Of a stretch of DNA of 64,000 nt, positions 54,774 through 63,575 are shown piece by piece. Every line of letters starts with the position of its first letter. Positions within the stretch are counted from its first letter, which is position 1. The notes beneath the pieces were generated by a model. The model made no database searches. It was not told the DNA's origin and saw only the letters and a program-made list of their open reading frames with translations. The stretch covers positions 1 to 64,000 of the forward strand of contig CAUZJO010000005.1 of assembly GCA_963580245.1 (NCBI GenBank), given 5' to 3'. The stretch comes from CAUZJO01 sp963580245 (GTDB taxonomy: Bacteria > Sumerlaeota > Sumerlaeia > MVZB01). The position numbers and the translations under genes were made by a program.

Positions 54774-55892
54774 GTGAATAAATTACGCGCTCTGTCGCTC
54801 TTGGCTCTCTGCCTGCCATTAAACGTTGCCGTCACCGAGCAACTCGCTCCGGTCGCCGGATCCCAAACGCCTGAGGCGCCGTCCTTGCTCATTCAATCGC
54901 CCCACGATTACCAGGTCTTCCAGCGCCGCGACCGCGGTGAAGGCGTCATCGCCGTCAGCGGCCGAGCGCCCGCGCAAGCCGATCGCGTTGAAGTCAGGTC
55001 CAGTGGCGAGTCCCCCTTCGGAGCCCTGCCGGAAGGCTGGTGCCCAGCCCCGCCGGGCGAGTTCGCGCTCTCGATGACGCTTCCGGCGGGCGGTTGGTAT
55101 CAGCTCCACGCGCGTGCATATCAAGGCGACCGCCTGGTGGCCGAGACGACCGTCGATCACGTTGGCGTCGGCGAGGTCTTCGTCGGCGCGGGTCAATCCA
55201 ACTCCACCAACAGCGGCGAGAAACGCATCCAGCAACACAGCGGAATGGTCAGCTCATTCAGCGGCGAACACTGGCAGCTCGCTGACGACCCCCAACCCGG
55301 CGCCGCCGACCTCTCCCAAGGCGGCAGCTTCTGGCCGGCCTTCGGCGACGCGCTTTATGAACGCTTCGGGGTTCCGATCGGCGTGGCGGTGACCGGTTAC
55401 GGCGGCACGTCCGTCGAGCAGTGGCAGCCGGGCGGAGACCTGTTCGATCACATGATGACCCGCGTCCGGCAGCTCGGCCCGCTGGGTTTTCGCGCCGTGC
55501 TCTGGCACCAGGGCGAAAGCGATGTGGGGACCGAATCCGAGGTCTACTATCTCAAACTCAAGAACGTGATCCTCGCCTCCAAGGAGCGCGCCGGCTGGGA
55601 GTTCCCGTGGTTCGTGGCCCAGGTCTCCTACCACAACCCCGACAACCCCGCCTTCCCAACCACCCGCCTGGCCCAGCAACGTCTTTGGGACGACGGCGTC
55701 GCTCTCCAAGGCCCCGACACCGACACCCTCACCGGCGACCACCGCGATCAGGACGGTCTCGGCATCCACTTCAGCCCCAAAGGCCTCCGCGTCCACGGCC
55801 AGATGTGGGCCGAGATCCTGGAACAATACGTTGAAGCGGTCCTTGGCGGGCAATCTTCAAGGAGCCTAGACGGTGCCCGTCCGAGCGGGTAA
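54774..55892 (+). CDS. Secreted SGNH-type sialate O-acetylesterase-like (CE6/SASA) protein
   Basis: This is a 372-aa protein from a GTG start (MNKLRALSLLALCLPLNVAV signal peptide). An N-terminal Ig-like region (LLIQSPHDYQVFQRRDRGEG) precedes a SASA/CE6-type domain: GEVFVGAGQSNSTNSGE with nucleophile Ser142, GYGGTSVEQW, VLWHQGESDVGTESE, and catalytic His332 in GIHFSPKGLRVHG. It removes acetyl groups from sialic acids or plant polysaccharides. Location next to the beta-helix and PHP genes suggests extracellular glycan use. A family synteny claim is not made. Confidence 0.87.
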   Translation: MNKLRALSLLALCLPLNVAVTEQLAPVAGSQTPEAPSLLIQSPHDYQVFQRRDRGEGVIAVSGRAPAQADRVEVRSSGESPFGALPEGWCPAPPGEFALSMTLPAGGWYQLHARAYQGDRLVAETTVDHVGVGEVFVGAGQSNSTNSGEKRIQQHSGMVSSFSGEHWQLADDPQPGAADLSQGGSFWPAFGDALYERFGVPIGVAVTGYGGTSVEQWQPGGDLFDHMMTRVRQLGPLGFRAVLWHQGESDVGTESEVYYLKLKNVILASKERAGWEFPWFVAQVSYHNPDNPAFPTTRLAQQRLWDDGVALQGPDTDTLTGDHRDQDGLGIHFSPKGLRVHGQMWAEILEQYVEAVLGGQSSRSLDGARPSG

Positions 55893-56036
55893 GGGCGCGG
55901 CGGGGCCGCCTCCAAGGTTGCCCCCTCCATATAAGCCCCAAGCGCACCACCCTGCTCCATCTTTATTTTGAATTCGGCCCTCTGATCTCCTAGAGTGGGA
56001 AACGAATTTTGTTCGCCCTATGAGAGGCACCGGACC

Positions 56037-56672
56037 GTGAACGCGCTAAACGAATTCCTCGACCGTCACCTGACCCCCGTGGCCAAGCTGATTTTCCTGA
56101 TCAACGTCGTCGTTTATCTATTGATCTTCATCGGCGATATCCTCAAACCCGGTTTCCACAGGCTTCTGGTCAGTATTTTTGGTCAGTCCCCCGTGCTCTC
56201 ACTCCGTTATTTCCAAATTTGGCGATTCTTGACCTACAATTTCGTGCACGTCGGCTTCATGCACGTCCTCTTCAATATGATGATCTTCTTCTTCTTTGCG
56301 CCGAGGCTGGAGAACCGGTGGGGCGCCCGTTGGTTCTCTTTCTTTTACTTGGCGACCGGCATCGGGGCCGGCCTCTTTCATGCTCTGGTGATGAACAAGT
56401 CGTGGGGCCCAGTTATCGGCGCTTCTGGGGCCCTTATGGGCGTGATGCTGGCCTTCGCCGCCTATTATCCGGACCAGATTGTTTACTTTAACTTAATCTT
56501 CCCGATCAAGATCAAGTATCTCATGCCCATTCTGATTGGCTTCGACGTCTTCGGGATGCGCAGCGGAGATGGAGTCTCCCACCTGACGCATTTGTCGGGT
56601 CTGGCCGTGGCTTATGTGCTCCTCGCGCGTTATCACCGCGACTGGGACATTCGCCATTGGCGTTGGCGCTGA
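56037..56672 (+). CDS. Rhomboid family intramembrane serine protease
   Basis: This is a 211-aa protein with six or more hydrophobic segments. The GTG at 56037 (MNALNEFLDRHL) is preferred because gagagg lies about 9 nt upstream; a GTG at 55995 would add 14 residues. Catalytic elements are visible: oxyanion-type HVLFNMMIFFF (HxxxN), Ser in VIGASGALMGVML, and His in LTHLSGLAVAYV. It cleaves transmembrane helices within the inner membrane; substrates are unknown. It is followed 33 nt later by the GcvH-like gene, likely co-transcribed. Confidence 0.9.
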   Translation: MNALNEFLDRHLTPVAKLIFLINVVVYLLIFIGDILKPGFHRLLVSIFGQSPVLSLRYFQIWRFLTYNFVHVGFMHVLFNMMIFFFFAPRLENRWGARWFSFFYLATGIGAGLFHALVMNKSWGPVIGASGALMGVMLAFAAYYPDQIVYFNLIFPIKIKYLMPILIGFDVFGMRSGDGVSHLTHLSGLAVAYVLLARYHRDWDIRHWRWR

Positions 56673-56705
56673 CTCTTCTCGCCGGATTACGGATCGCCAT
56701 TTACC

Positions 56706-57047
56706 ATGCGCGAAGACGAGGCCATCTACCCGTTTTGGCTGGAAGAGACCGGCGAGCCGGGACGCTGGCGGCTCGGACTGAGCGAAGTTTATCTCGAAAC
56801 GCTGACCCACCCGCTCGTCGGCCTCGAACTGACCGCGCCGCCGACGTGCGTGAACCACGGCGACACGTTCGGGTTTCTCCACACCGACAGTGGCAGCCTC
56901 GACTTGCGCGCGCCGTTCCGGATGGAAATCCTCGAAACCAACCACGCCGCGCTCGCCGACGCCCGCTTGGTCAGGCTTTCACCTTATGGCCGAGGCTGGC
57001 TGGCCCTCGTTCGCGTTTTTGAAGCGAATCGGCCCGAACCGGTTTGA
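56706..57047 (+). CDS. GcvH-like (glycine cleavage H protein fold) without the lipoyl lysine
   Basis: This 113-aa protein can be aligned without gaps to GcvH over about 80 residues: LGLSEVYLETLTHPLVGLEL, GDTFGFLHTDSGSLDLRAPF, MEILETN, and RLSPYGRGWLALVRV correspond to the GcvH VGIT..., FG..ESVKAASDLYSP and PYG.GWL regions. The attachment Lys of ESVKA is Ser62 here, so lipoylation is not possible at that site. I infer a lipoyl-carrier-fold protein with another role. It overlaps nothing and is convergent with the TPR gene. No gcvT or gcvP is nearby. Confidence 0.65.
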   Translation: MREDEAIYPFWLEETGEPGRWRLGLSEVYLETLTHPLVGLELTAPPTCVNHGDTFGFLHTDSGSLDLRAPFRMEILETNHAALADARLVRLSPYGRGWLALVRVFEANRPEPV

Positions 57048-57118
57048 TCGAATGGGCATGGAAATCCAATTGACGCGTTTGGACTTGTTCCGCGGACATC
57101 AACCGGCCGAGCGTGCCA

Positions 57119-59731
57119 TCAGGAAAGCCGTTCGATGCGCTCGACCACGTCCTGGAACGAGGCGTCGACCCGAAACAGGCGTTTGTAGTACTTCTTGGCC
57201 TGTTCGGTCCGTTTGAGTTTCTCCATCAGGCGCGCCACGATGTAATGGAATTCCATCAATTCCGGGTGCTGTTCGGCAATCTGTCGCGTGAGCATGATGG
57301 GCTCCAAGATCTCGTCGGCCATTTCGAACATCCCGCGATCGCACAGGTTGATGGCCATCTTGGCCAGCGCCACGTTGGCTAGCGAATCTTCGTCGGACGC
57401 GCGTTGATAGTGGGCGATCGCCTGTCCCAGTTGCCCCAGTTCGGTGTGCAACTCCGCCTTCTCGAAATGCTCGGCCGCGGTCAGCTTGTCCTCACGCTGG
57501 CGCTCGTCCAGGATGTCCACGCGGTAGAGCATGCGGTTCTTTCGTAGCCGGGGTTCAAGTTCCGTGAGCCGGCCGTCTCCGGGGTTGGCGGCAAGCACTT
57601 GGGAGTAGATCTCCCAGACCTGCTCGTGGTCGCCCAACTTTTGCAGGATCTCGATGAGCATCAGCATGAACGGAACGTCCTGGACCAAGTCTTCGGCAAG
57701 CCGTAAGCCAAGCGGGGCGGCTTCCTCGATGTCTCCCAACCGATAGGCCGCCTCGACCCATAGCGCCTTGTCCTCGACCGCCAGCGGGCTGTCTTCCGCA
57801 TCCGGCCGCGATCCCCATGCGTCGATCACCCCATGCCAATCCTGCTTCTTGTGAAACGCCGCGGCCAGCGCCCGTCGCGTATCGAGGTGCTCGGGCGCGC
57901 GCGCAAGTATCTTGCGGCACATCTCGACCACCACCGCGTCCGGGTCCAGCGCCTTGCCGGACATCTCGCGGGTCAGGCGCAGCAGGTCTTCATAGCGGGC
58001 TTGCTCAAAGAGCAGGTCGCCGAGATAGTCGCGCAGCCGGAAATTCTCTCCAATCCCATCGATCGCCTCCATCAGCTTTTGCTCAACCACCGAGAACCGT
58101 GAGGGGTCGGTTTCAAGCAATAACCCGCATTGGTCGATGATCTGACCTACGTCGCCCAGCGCAATCAGCGCGTCGATGAGTTCGGCCCGTTTTTCAACGT
58201 CCTCCGGCGTCTGCTCAAGCTCCGGAACCACTCGTTCCAGAACCTGCTCGTGGCGACCCCTCTCGATCTCGCCGCGCAGGTGGGTCAAGGAAGCATCCTC
58301 GGGGTCGGGCGCCAACTCGACGGCAGCGTGGATCTCCTGAGTCGCCTTTTCCATCCGCTCAAGCTGGTACAGGGCCCGAGCGAAACGATAGTGCCCCCTC
58401 CAATCGCCGGGGATGACCTCGGTCATCCGTCGCAATGTATTCGCGACACGGTTCAGATTGTCATCGGCGGCCCACTGTTGGGCGCAGGTCAGGTAGTACT
58501 CGGGGTTGGGATCGCCCGCCTCGACCAGCCGCCGCAGGTGGTCGCGCGCCGACGTCATCTGGTCATTCTCCTGGTAATACTCGGCAAGTTTGCGACAGAC
58601 GCGCAGGCGGCGGGGATCGTGCTGGATCACCTCCTCCAGAAGCTGGGCCCCTTCCCGACGTCGCATCTCGGCCTCATCCTCGATCAGCAGCATCCCCAAG
58701 TTGATCATGACCTCAAGGTGGTCGGGATGCTGTTCGAGGAGCTCTTTGTAGAGTTTAACGGCCTCGTTGTAGGGGGGACCTTCGTCCACTGAGATCAGTC
58801 GGACCAGTTCGACGGCCTGCGCCAGGTTCCCCAGACGGACGTTGAGTCGTTGGCGCAGCTTGAGCGTCTCGAAGGTCTCCGTGATCCGGTCCGTCTCCAG
58901 CAACTCCAGGGCTTTCGCTTCCTTACCCAGTGCCACGTAATCATCCAGAATGCGCCGGTCGATCATGAACTCCTTGGGCTTCAAGTCGCGCAGTCGCAAC
59001 AGGCACTTCACGGCTTGCTTGCGATTGCCCAGGGCGCGCAAGCTGTGATCAAGGGCGCGCAAACTCTCCATGTCCCGCCATTGCGCAATGGGACCCAAAA
59101 GCTTGAACATGGCGGCGGCCGGACCGAATTCATCCTCCGCCGCGTAGAGCCGCCCGCACAGGCGTGTTGTATGTGGGTCTCCCGGTCGCAGCCGCAGGGC
59201 GCACCGCAGCAGCCGCAACGCCGTCGGTCGCCAGCCACGCTCCGAAGCCCCCAGACCCATTTTTCGAGTCGCCCGTTCAACGACCGACTCGACCTGAATC
59301 CAGATAAGGGGCAGCAGCAAACCAACCGCCGGCGCCGCGGCATACGAAACCAGCCCGAATTCGCCCCTCGTCAGGACTTCCCAGTTGGCCAGATCGACAC
59401 CCAGGATAAGGCTGAACGACAGCAGATTGACATACACCCACCAGCGCGACCGAACGGCGACAAACGGGTTGAGATTCTTGGTATAGATCACCAGGCAGCC
59501 GAGCAGCGCGACCGCGGTGATGGAGATCAGAAAAACGGGGGACTGGTGGGGCGCAACGTCAAGAAACCGGTCCAGCCCCGGGACCACCGAAGTTCCCGTG
59601 GCGGAGATCACCGGCTGAGAACCCAGCAGAACAGACACGCCCAACCATATCAGTGACTGTAACCCATAGCGGGACTTTGCGGGAACTCGGCCCATGTCAT
59701 AATTATGGTGTAATCGCGCCGGGAGGGCCAA
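57119..59731 (-). CDS. Membrane-anchored TPR protein
   Basis: This is an 870-aa protein with three to four N-terminal transmembrane helices (YGLQSLIWLGVSVLLGS, VFLISITAVALLGCLVIY, WWVYVNLLSFSLILGV, AAAPAVGLLLPLIWI). These are followed by about 700 residues of TPR-like helix pairs, e.g. YNEAVKLYKELLEQHPDHLEVM, GHYRFARALYQLERMEKATQEI, and LGQAIAHYQRASDEDSLANVA. An in-frame ATG at 59695 is an alternative start. It lies downstream of rpsD on the same strand (gap about 55 nt), so it may be read through from the ribosomal operon. Probable scaffold or assembly factor; exact role unknown. Confidence 0.75.
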   Translation of the reverse strand: MALPARLHHNYDMGRVPAKSRYGLQSLIWLGVSVLLGSQPVISATGTSVVPGLDRFLDVAPHQSPVFLISITAVALLGCLVIYTKNLNPFVAVRSRWWVYVNLLSFSLILGVDLANWEVLTRGEFGLVSYAAAPAVGLLLPLIWIQVESVVERATRKMGLGASERGWRPTALRLLRCALRLRPGDPHTTRLCGRLYAAEDEFGPAAAMFKLLGPIAQWRDMESLRALDHSLRALGNRKQAVKCLLRLRDLKPKEFMIDRRILDDYVALGKEAKALELLETDRITETFETLKLRQRLNVRLGNLAQAVELVRLISVDEGPPYNEAVKLYKELLEQHPDHLEVMINLGMLLIEDEAEMRRREGAQLLEEVIQHDPRRLRVCRKLAEYYQENDQMTSARDHLRRLVEAGDPNPEYYLTCAQQWAADDNLNRVANTLRRMTEVIPGDWRGHYRFARALYQLERMEKATQEIHAAVELAPDPEDASLTHLRGEIERGRHEQVLERVVPELEQTPEDVEKRAELIDALIALGDVGQIIDQCGLLLETDPSRFSVVEQKLMEAIDGIGENFRLRDYLGDLLFEQARYEDLLRLTREMSGKALDPDAVVVEMCRKILARAPEHLDTRRALAAAFHKKQDWHGVIDAWGSRPDAEDSPLAVEDKALWVEAAYRLGDIEEAAPLGLRLAEDLVQDVPFMLMLIEILQKLGDHEQVWEIYSQVLAANPGDGRLTELEPRLRKNRMLYRVDILDERQREDKLTAAEHFEKAELHTELGQLGQAIAHYQRASDEDSLANVALAKMAINLCDRGMFEMADEILEPIMLTRQIAEQHPELMEFHYIVARLMEKLKRTEQAKKYYKRLFRVDASFQDVVERIERLS

Positions 59732-59786
59732 GCCTTAATGTATGACCGCTTTATCGCTCCCGGTGGGTGGGGGGGTGTTTTTTCGC

Positions 59787-60419
59787 CTAGCGGGAGTAAA
59801 GCTCCACGATCAACTGCTCTTTGATCTCGATATCGTTGATTTCTTGGCGACCGGGGATCTTGCGGAAAACCGCAGCCAGCGGTTCGGCGCTGAACTCGAT
59901 CCAACCCTTGCGGCGGCCCTGCTTTTCGGTCAACACCAGCGCTTCGGAGACCGTCTTGCCGGTCCCCAGCTTATCGTTGAGCGTGATTTCGTCATTGGGG
60001 CGGACCTGAAACGAGGCGATGTCGACCTTTCGGCCGTTGACCCGCACGTGTCCGTGATTAACCAGTTGGCGGGCTTGGGCGCGGGTGGAGGCGAATCCGG
60101 CCCGGTAAACCACATTGTCCAGGCGTCGTTCGAGCAACTGGAGCATGATTTCACCCGTGATCCCGCGCATGCGGTCGGCCTTCTTGAAATAGAGGATGAA
60201 CTGACGTTCGAACACACCGTAGATCCGCTTGAGACTCTGTTTCTCGCGCAGCTGGATGGCATACGGAGTCAGTTTGATGCGTTGCTGAATGTGCATCCCC
60301 GGGGGAACGGGGCGCTTGGTCCAAGGGGTCTTGCCCTTGTAATAGCGTTCGCCCTTCAATTGAAGGTCTTTGCCCTCACGGCGACAGAGGCGGTCGACGG
60401 GGCCTGTGTAACGAGCCAC
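59787..60419 (-). CDS. rpsD: 30S ribosomal protein S4
   Basis: This 210-aa protein has MARYTGPVDRLCRREGKDL and the S4 RNA-binding domain (RLDNVVYRAGFASTRAQARQLVNHGHVRVNGRKVDI). It binds 16S rRNA early in assembly and often represses its own operon. Only one Cys is left near the N-terminus, so it is the zinc-free type. Its position after rplQ is unusual; in most bacteria rpsD sits between rpsK and rpoA. Confidence 0.97.
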   Translation of the reverse strand: MARYTGPVDRLCRREGKDLQLKGERYYKGKTPWTKRPVPPGMHIQQRIKLTPYAIQLREKQSLKRIYGVFERQFILYFKKADRMRGITGEIMLQLLERRLDNVVYRAGFASTRAQARQLVNHGHVRVNGRKVDIASFQVRPNDEITLNDKLGTGKTVSEALVLTEKQGRRKGWIEFSAEPLAAVFRKIPGRQEINDIEIKEQLIVELYSR

Positions 60420-60454
60420 TGGAAATGTTCCTCCTCAAAGTTCGATTCGTAAAA

Positions 60455-60928
60455 TCATCCGGCACCGGCCGTTGCCTTGCGCCTCCTGCCCATTTCCTTG
60501 CGCAACTCGTGTCGGCGCTGCTTCATCGTCTTGCGCGTGGCCGGCGGACCCGCGCCTTCGGCGCCCGTCGCGGCGGTGTCGACAAACTCGACGAACGCCA
60601 TCGGGGCACCGTCCCCCATGCGCAGCCCATCGCGCACGATGCGCAGGTAGCCCCCCGGCCGCTCGGCCACCCGCGGGGCGATATTATCGAAGAGCTTGAT
60701 GACGGCGGGACGGTCGTTGAGGCGGCTGATCGCCAGCCGCTTGGCGGCCAACGTCCCGTGCTTGGCCAACGTCACCAGTTCCTCGAGGAACGGGCGGAGT
60801 TGCTTGGCCTTGGCGTGCGTCGTCCGGATGCGCTCATGCTCAACCAGTGCCGCCGCAAGATTGCGCAGCAACGCCCGGCGGTGCTCGGAGGTCAGGTTCA
60901 GTTTACTGCTATGTTTTCGATGTCGCAT
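60455..60928 (-). CDS. rplQ: 50S ribosomal protein L17
   Basis: This 157-aa protein begins MRHRKHSSKLNLTSEHRRAL, with LLRNLAAALVEHERIRTTHAKAKQLRP and GGYLRIVRDGLRMGD matching L17. A basic C-terminal extension of about 35 residues (RKTMKQRRHELRKEMGRRRK) goes beyond the short L17 core. It follows rpoA directly, the usual order. Confidence 0.96.
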   Translation of the reverse strand: MRHRKHSSKLNLTSEHRRALLRNLAAALVEHERIRTTHAKAKQLRPFLEELVTLAKHGTLAAKRLAISRLNDRPAVIKLFDNIAPRVAERPGGYLRIVRDGLRMGDGAPMAFVEFVDTAATGAEGAGPPATRKTMKQRRHELRKEMGRRRKATAGAG

Positions 60929-60963
60929 GGTCGTTTCCAGGCCCCTCGGCGCGGAGCAATCCG

Positions 60964-61977
60964 TTAACCCTCTTCCTCGCCCTGCAGGATGGGCATGCCG
61001 GTCTCGTCCATCCTCATATTGAAGGTCAACCCCATCTCCTTGAGGATGTTCTTGATCTCGGTCAGCGACTTGCGCCCGAAGTTGCGATACTTCAGCATCT
61101 CGCTCTCGGTCTTCTGGACCAGGTCGCGGATCGTCTTGATGCCGGCGGCCTCCAGGCAGTTATAGGAGCGGACCGACAGTTCCAGCTCTTCGATACTTTT
61201 GTCAAGCTTCTCCTCGATCTCGGAGATGGGCATGGCCTCCTCGGCCGCTTCGTCCAGAGTTTGCAGCGCCTCCATCTCCTCGCCGGGCCGCATGAAGATG
61301 TCCAGATGGTTTCTGAGGATCTGCGCGGCCGTTGAGACCGCCTCCTCGGGCAGGACCGTCCCGTTGGTCGTCACCTCCAGGATGAGCCGGTCAAAGTCGG
61401 TCCGTTGCCCCAGACGGGCACTTTCGTGGCGAAACTTCACGTTGCGCACCGGCGAGAAAACCGCGTCCAGGGCGATCAACCCGATGTCGTCGGGATCCTG
61501 TTTGAATTCGGAGGCCGGGACGTAACCGCGCCCGGTCGCGATGTTGATCTCCATGCGCAGGACCGCGTCATCGGTCAAGTGGGCGATCACGTGGTTGGGA
61601 TTGAGTATCTTGACGTCGGAGGTCAAATCGATCTTCGACGCCTTCACGTTGCCCGGCCCTTTGGCCTCCAGATAAACCGTGGCACCCGCGCTGGTGGGCG
61701 GCATCTTGATGTTGATCCCCTTCAGGTTGAGGATGATGTCGGAGATGTCCTCGCGTACGCCCTCGGTCTGGACGAACTCGTGAGGCACCCCCTCCATCCG
61801 GATCGAAACCACCGCCGCTCCGGGGATCGAGGACAACAGCACCCGTCGCAACGAATTGCCGATCGTCATCGCAAAGCCGCGTTCAAACGGCTCGCCGACA
61901 AAACGACCAAACGTCGGCGTCAACGAGTCAACCTCAACATTCAGGTGTCGGGGTTTAATCATCGATTTAAAATTCAT
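60964..61977 (-). CDS. rpoA: DNA-directed RNA polymerase subunit alpha
   Basis: This 337-aa protein has an N-terminal dimerisation domain (FERGFAMTIGNSLRRVLLSSIPG) and a C-terminal alpha-CTD (LSVRSYNCLEAAGIKTIRDL, NFGRKSLTEIKNILKEMG) with the helix-hairpin-helix residues for UP-element binding. The subunit nucleates RNA polymerase assembly. It lies between rpsK and rplQ. Confidence 0.98.
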   Translation of the reverse strand: MNFKSMIKPRHLNVEVDSLTPTFGRFVGEPFERGFAMTIGNSLRRVLLSSIPGAAVVSIRMEGVPHEFVQTEGVREDISDIILNLKGINIKMPPTSAGATVYLEAKGPGNVKASKIDLTSDVKILNPNHVIAHLTDDAVLRMEINIATGRGYVPASEFKQDPDDIGLIALDAVFSPVRNVKFRHESARLGQRTDFDRLILEVTTNGTVLPEEAVSTAAQILRNHLDIFMRPGEEMEALQTLDEAAEEAMPISEIEEKLDKSIEELELSVRSYNCLEAAGIKTIRDLVQKTESEMLKYRNFGRKSLTEIKNILKEMGLTFNMRMDETGMPILQGEEEG

Positions 61978-62076
61978 CGAGTCGCCTCTCCCTTAGGGGC
62001 AATTCCCACAATCGGGGACTTTAGTATGGTTTTCGAACTGATGGCGAACCTGTCTTAATGTGGACCCAGTGGGAGG

Positions 62077-62472
62077 CTACACCCGGCGTTTCTTGGGCGG
62101 CTTGCAGCCGTTGTGCGGGATCGGCGTCACGTCGCGAATGATCGTGATCTCCAACCCGCATGCCTGCAGCGAGCGGACCGCCGCCTCCCGACCCGAACCC
62201 GGGCCGCGCACATGGATCTCGACTTGGCGCACGCCGTGCTCCATGGCCCGCTTGGCGGCGTTCTCGGCGGCCAACTGCGCGGCGAACGGAGTGCTCTTGC
62301 GTGAGCCTTTGAAACCCGAGGAGCCGGCCGAGGCGCACGACAGTGTATCCCCCGCCAGATCGGTGATCGTCAAAATCGTGTTGTTGAACGTGGCGTAGAG
62401 ATGAACAATCCCCTTGGCGACGTTCTTCTTCGCCTTGTGCTTACCCTTTGCAGACTTGTTTTTCTTGGCCAT
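62077..62472 (-). CDS. rpsK: 30S ribosomal protein S11
   Basis: This 131-aa protein has GIVHLYATFNNTILTITDLAG, FKGSRKSTPFAAQLAAENAA, and VRGPGSGREAAVRSLQACGLEITIIRDVTPIPHNGCKPPKKRRV, the S11 signature end. It forms the 30S platform. It is followed by rpoA without the usual rpsD in between. Confidence 0.97.
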   Translation of the reverse strand: MAKKNKSAKGKHKAKKNVAKGIVHLYATFNNTILTITDLAGDTLSCASAGSSGFKGSRKSTPFAAQLAAENAAKRAMEHGVRQVEIHVRGPGSGREAAVRSLQACGLEITIIRDVTPIPHNGCKPPKKRRV

Positions 62473-62582
62473 ATTTGCGTGAATTACCCCCTACTCGAAT
62501 CCAAAACGTTTCTTGATGTTTCTGCTCTGTCTCACTATTCCGACGGCGCACCCAACCGCCAACCCCCGCCGCGTTCCCCCGG

Positions 62583-62969
62583 CTAGCCCTTCGAGGGCAC
62601 CTTCTTCTTACCCGCCACCGACTTGCGCGGACCCTTGCGAGTGCGCGCATTGGTTCGAGTCCGTTGACCCCGCGCGGGCAACCCTCGGATATGACGCTGT
62701 CCCCGATAGCACCCGATGTCCATCAACCGCTTGATGTTCAACTGGATCTCGCGCCGCAGATCGCCTTCCACCTTGAGGCCCGCATCCTGGATGATCGAGT
62801 TGAGCCGGCTGACCTCGATCTCCGCCAGGTCCCGCACCCGGGTGTCGGGACTGATTTGGGCCTCCGCTAGCAGCTGGCGCGAGATCGTCGGGCCGATCCC
62901 ATAGATATAGCGCAACCCGATCTCCACTCTTTTCTCCCGTGGGAGGTCGACTCCGGCGATTCGAGCCAA
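62583..62969 (-). CDS. rpsM: 30S ribosomal protein S13
   Basis: This 128-aa protein starts MARIAGVDLPREKRVEIGLRY, with the H2TH region (LLAEAQISPDTRVRDL) and the basic tail RGQRTRTNARTRKGPRKSVAG. It contacts the P-site tRNA and bridges 30S and 50S. It sits in the normal rpmJ-rpsM-rpsK order. Confidence 0.97.
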   Translation of the reverse strand: MARIAGVDLPREKRVEIGLRYIYGIGPTISRQLLAEAQISPDTRVRDLAEIEVSRLNSIIQDAGLKVEGDLRREIQLNIKRLMDIGCYRGQRHIRGLPARGQRTRTNARTRKGPRKSVAGKKKVPSKG

Positions 62970-63016
62970 TGCCTTTTCTCCTTATTTCGAACTTCCGCCC
63001 CGTCACGGGCGGCGGT

Positions 63017-63130
63017 TCAGCCTTGACGCTGCTTATGCTTGGGGTTCTCGCAGATCACCCGCACCACGCCCTTGCGGCGGATAATCTTGCACTTGTTACA
63101 TATCTTCCTGACGGATGCGCGGACCTTCAC
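63017..63130 (-). CDS. rpmJ: 50S ribosomal protein L36
   Basis: This is a 37-codon gene with a GTG start, translating to MKVRASVRKICNKCKIIRRK followed by GVVRVICENPKHKQRQG. Zinc ligands CNKC, C and H are all present, so this is the Zn-binding (C+) form. It is located between infA and rpsM, the standard place. Confidence 0.95.
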   Translation of the reverse strand: MKVRASVRKICNKCKIIRRKGVVRVICENPKHKQRQG

Positions 63131-63172
63131 CGGCGTCCTCCCTCTCCATTGCCGCGGCACCTGGAGCGCGGC

Positions 63173-63391
63173 TTATTTAAACCTGTAAGTGATCCGCCCC
63201 CGCGTCAGGTCATACGGCGAGAGCTCGACGGTCACCTTGTCGCCGGGCAGGATCCGGATGAAGTGCATGCGCATCTTCCCGGAAATATGCGCCAATACCT
63301 TTAAACCGTTTTCCAATTCCACACGGAACATCGCATTGGGCAACGGCTCAATAACGGTTCCCGAGATTTCTATCGCTTCTTCCTTCGCCAT
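63173..63391 (-). CDS. infA: Translation initiation factor IF-1
   Basis: This 72-aa S1/OB-fold protein, MAKEEAIEISGTVIEPLPNA, has LAHISGKMRMHFIRILPGDKVTVELSPYDLTRGRITYR. It binds the ribosomal A site during initiation. It lies between map and rpmJ. Upstream, the 184-nt gap to map contains a run of ten G (63450-63459, C10 on the coding strand). Confidence 0.97.
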   Translation of the reverse strand: MAKEEAIEISGTVIEPLPNAMFRVELENGLKVLAHISGKMRMHFIRILPGDKVTVELSPYDLTRGRITYRFK

Positions 63392-63575
63392 GAGGGCCCG
63401 ATAATCGGATGGTTCCTTCGAGTTACGGATTCAATACCCGGATACTGGTGGGGGGGGGGACGCACCTACTCCCTGCCAGCATACGCCGAACGCGGAATAG
63501 TATGTCACTCAAGACGGGGAATCAACCCCAAAAACAACTTTTTTCTGATTTTTTTCCGGCACCGGCCTGACCCTC

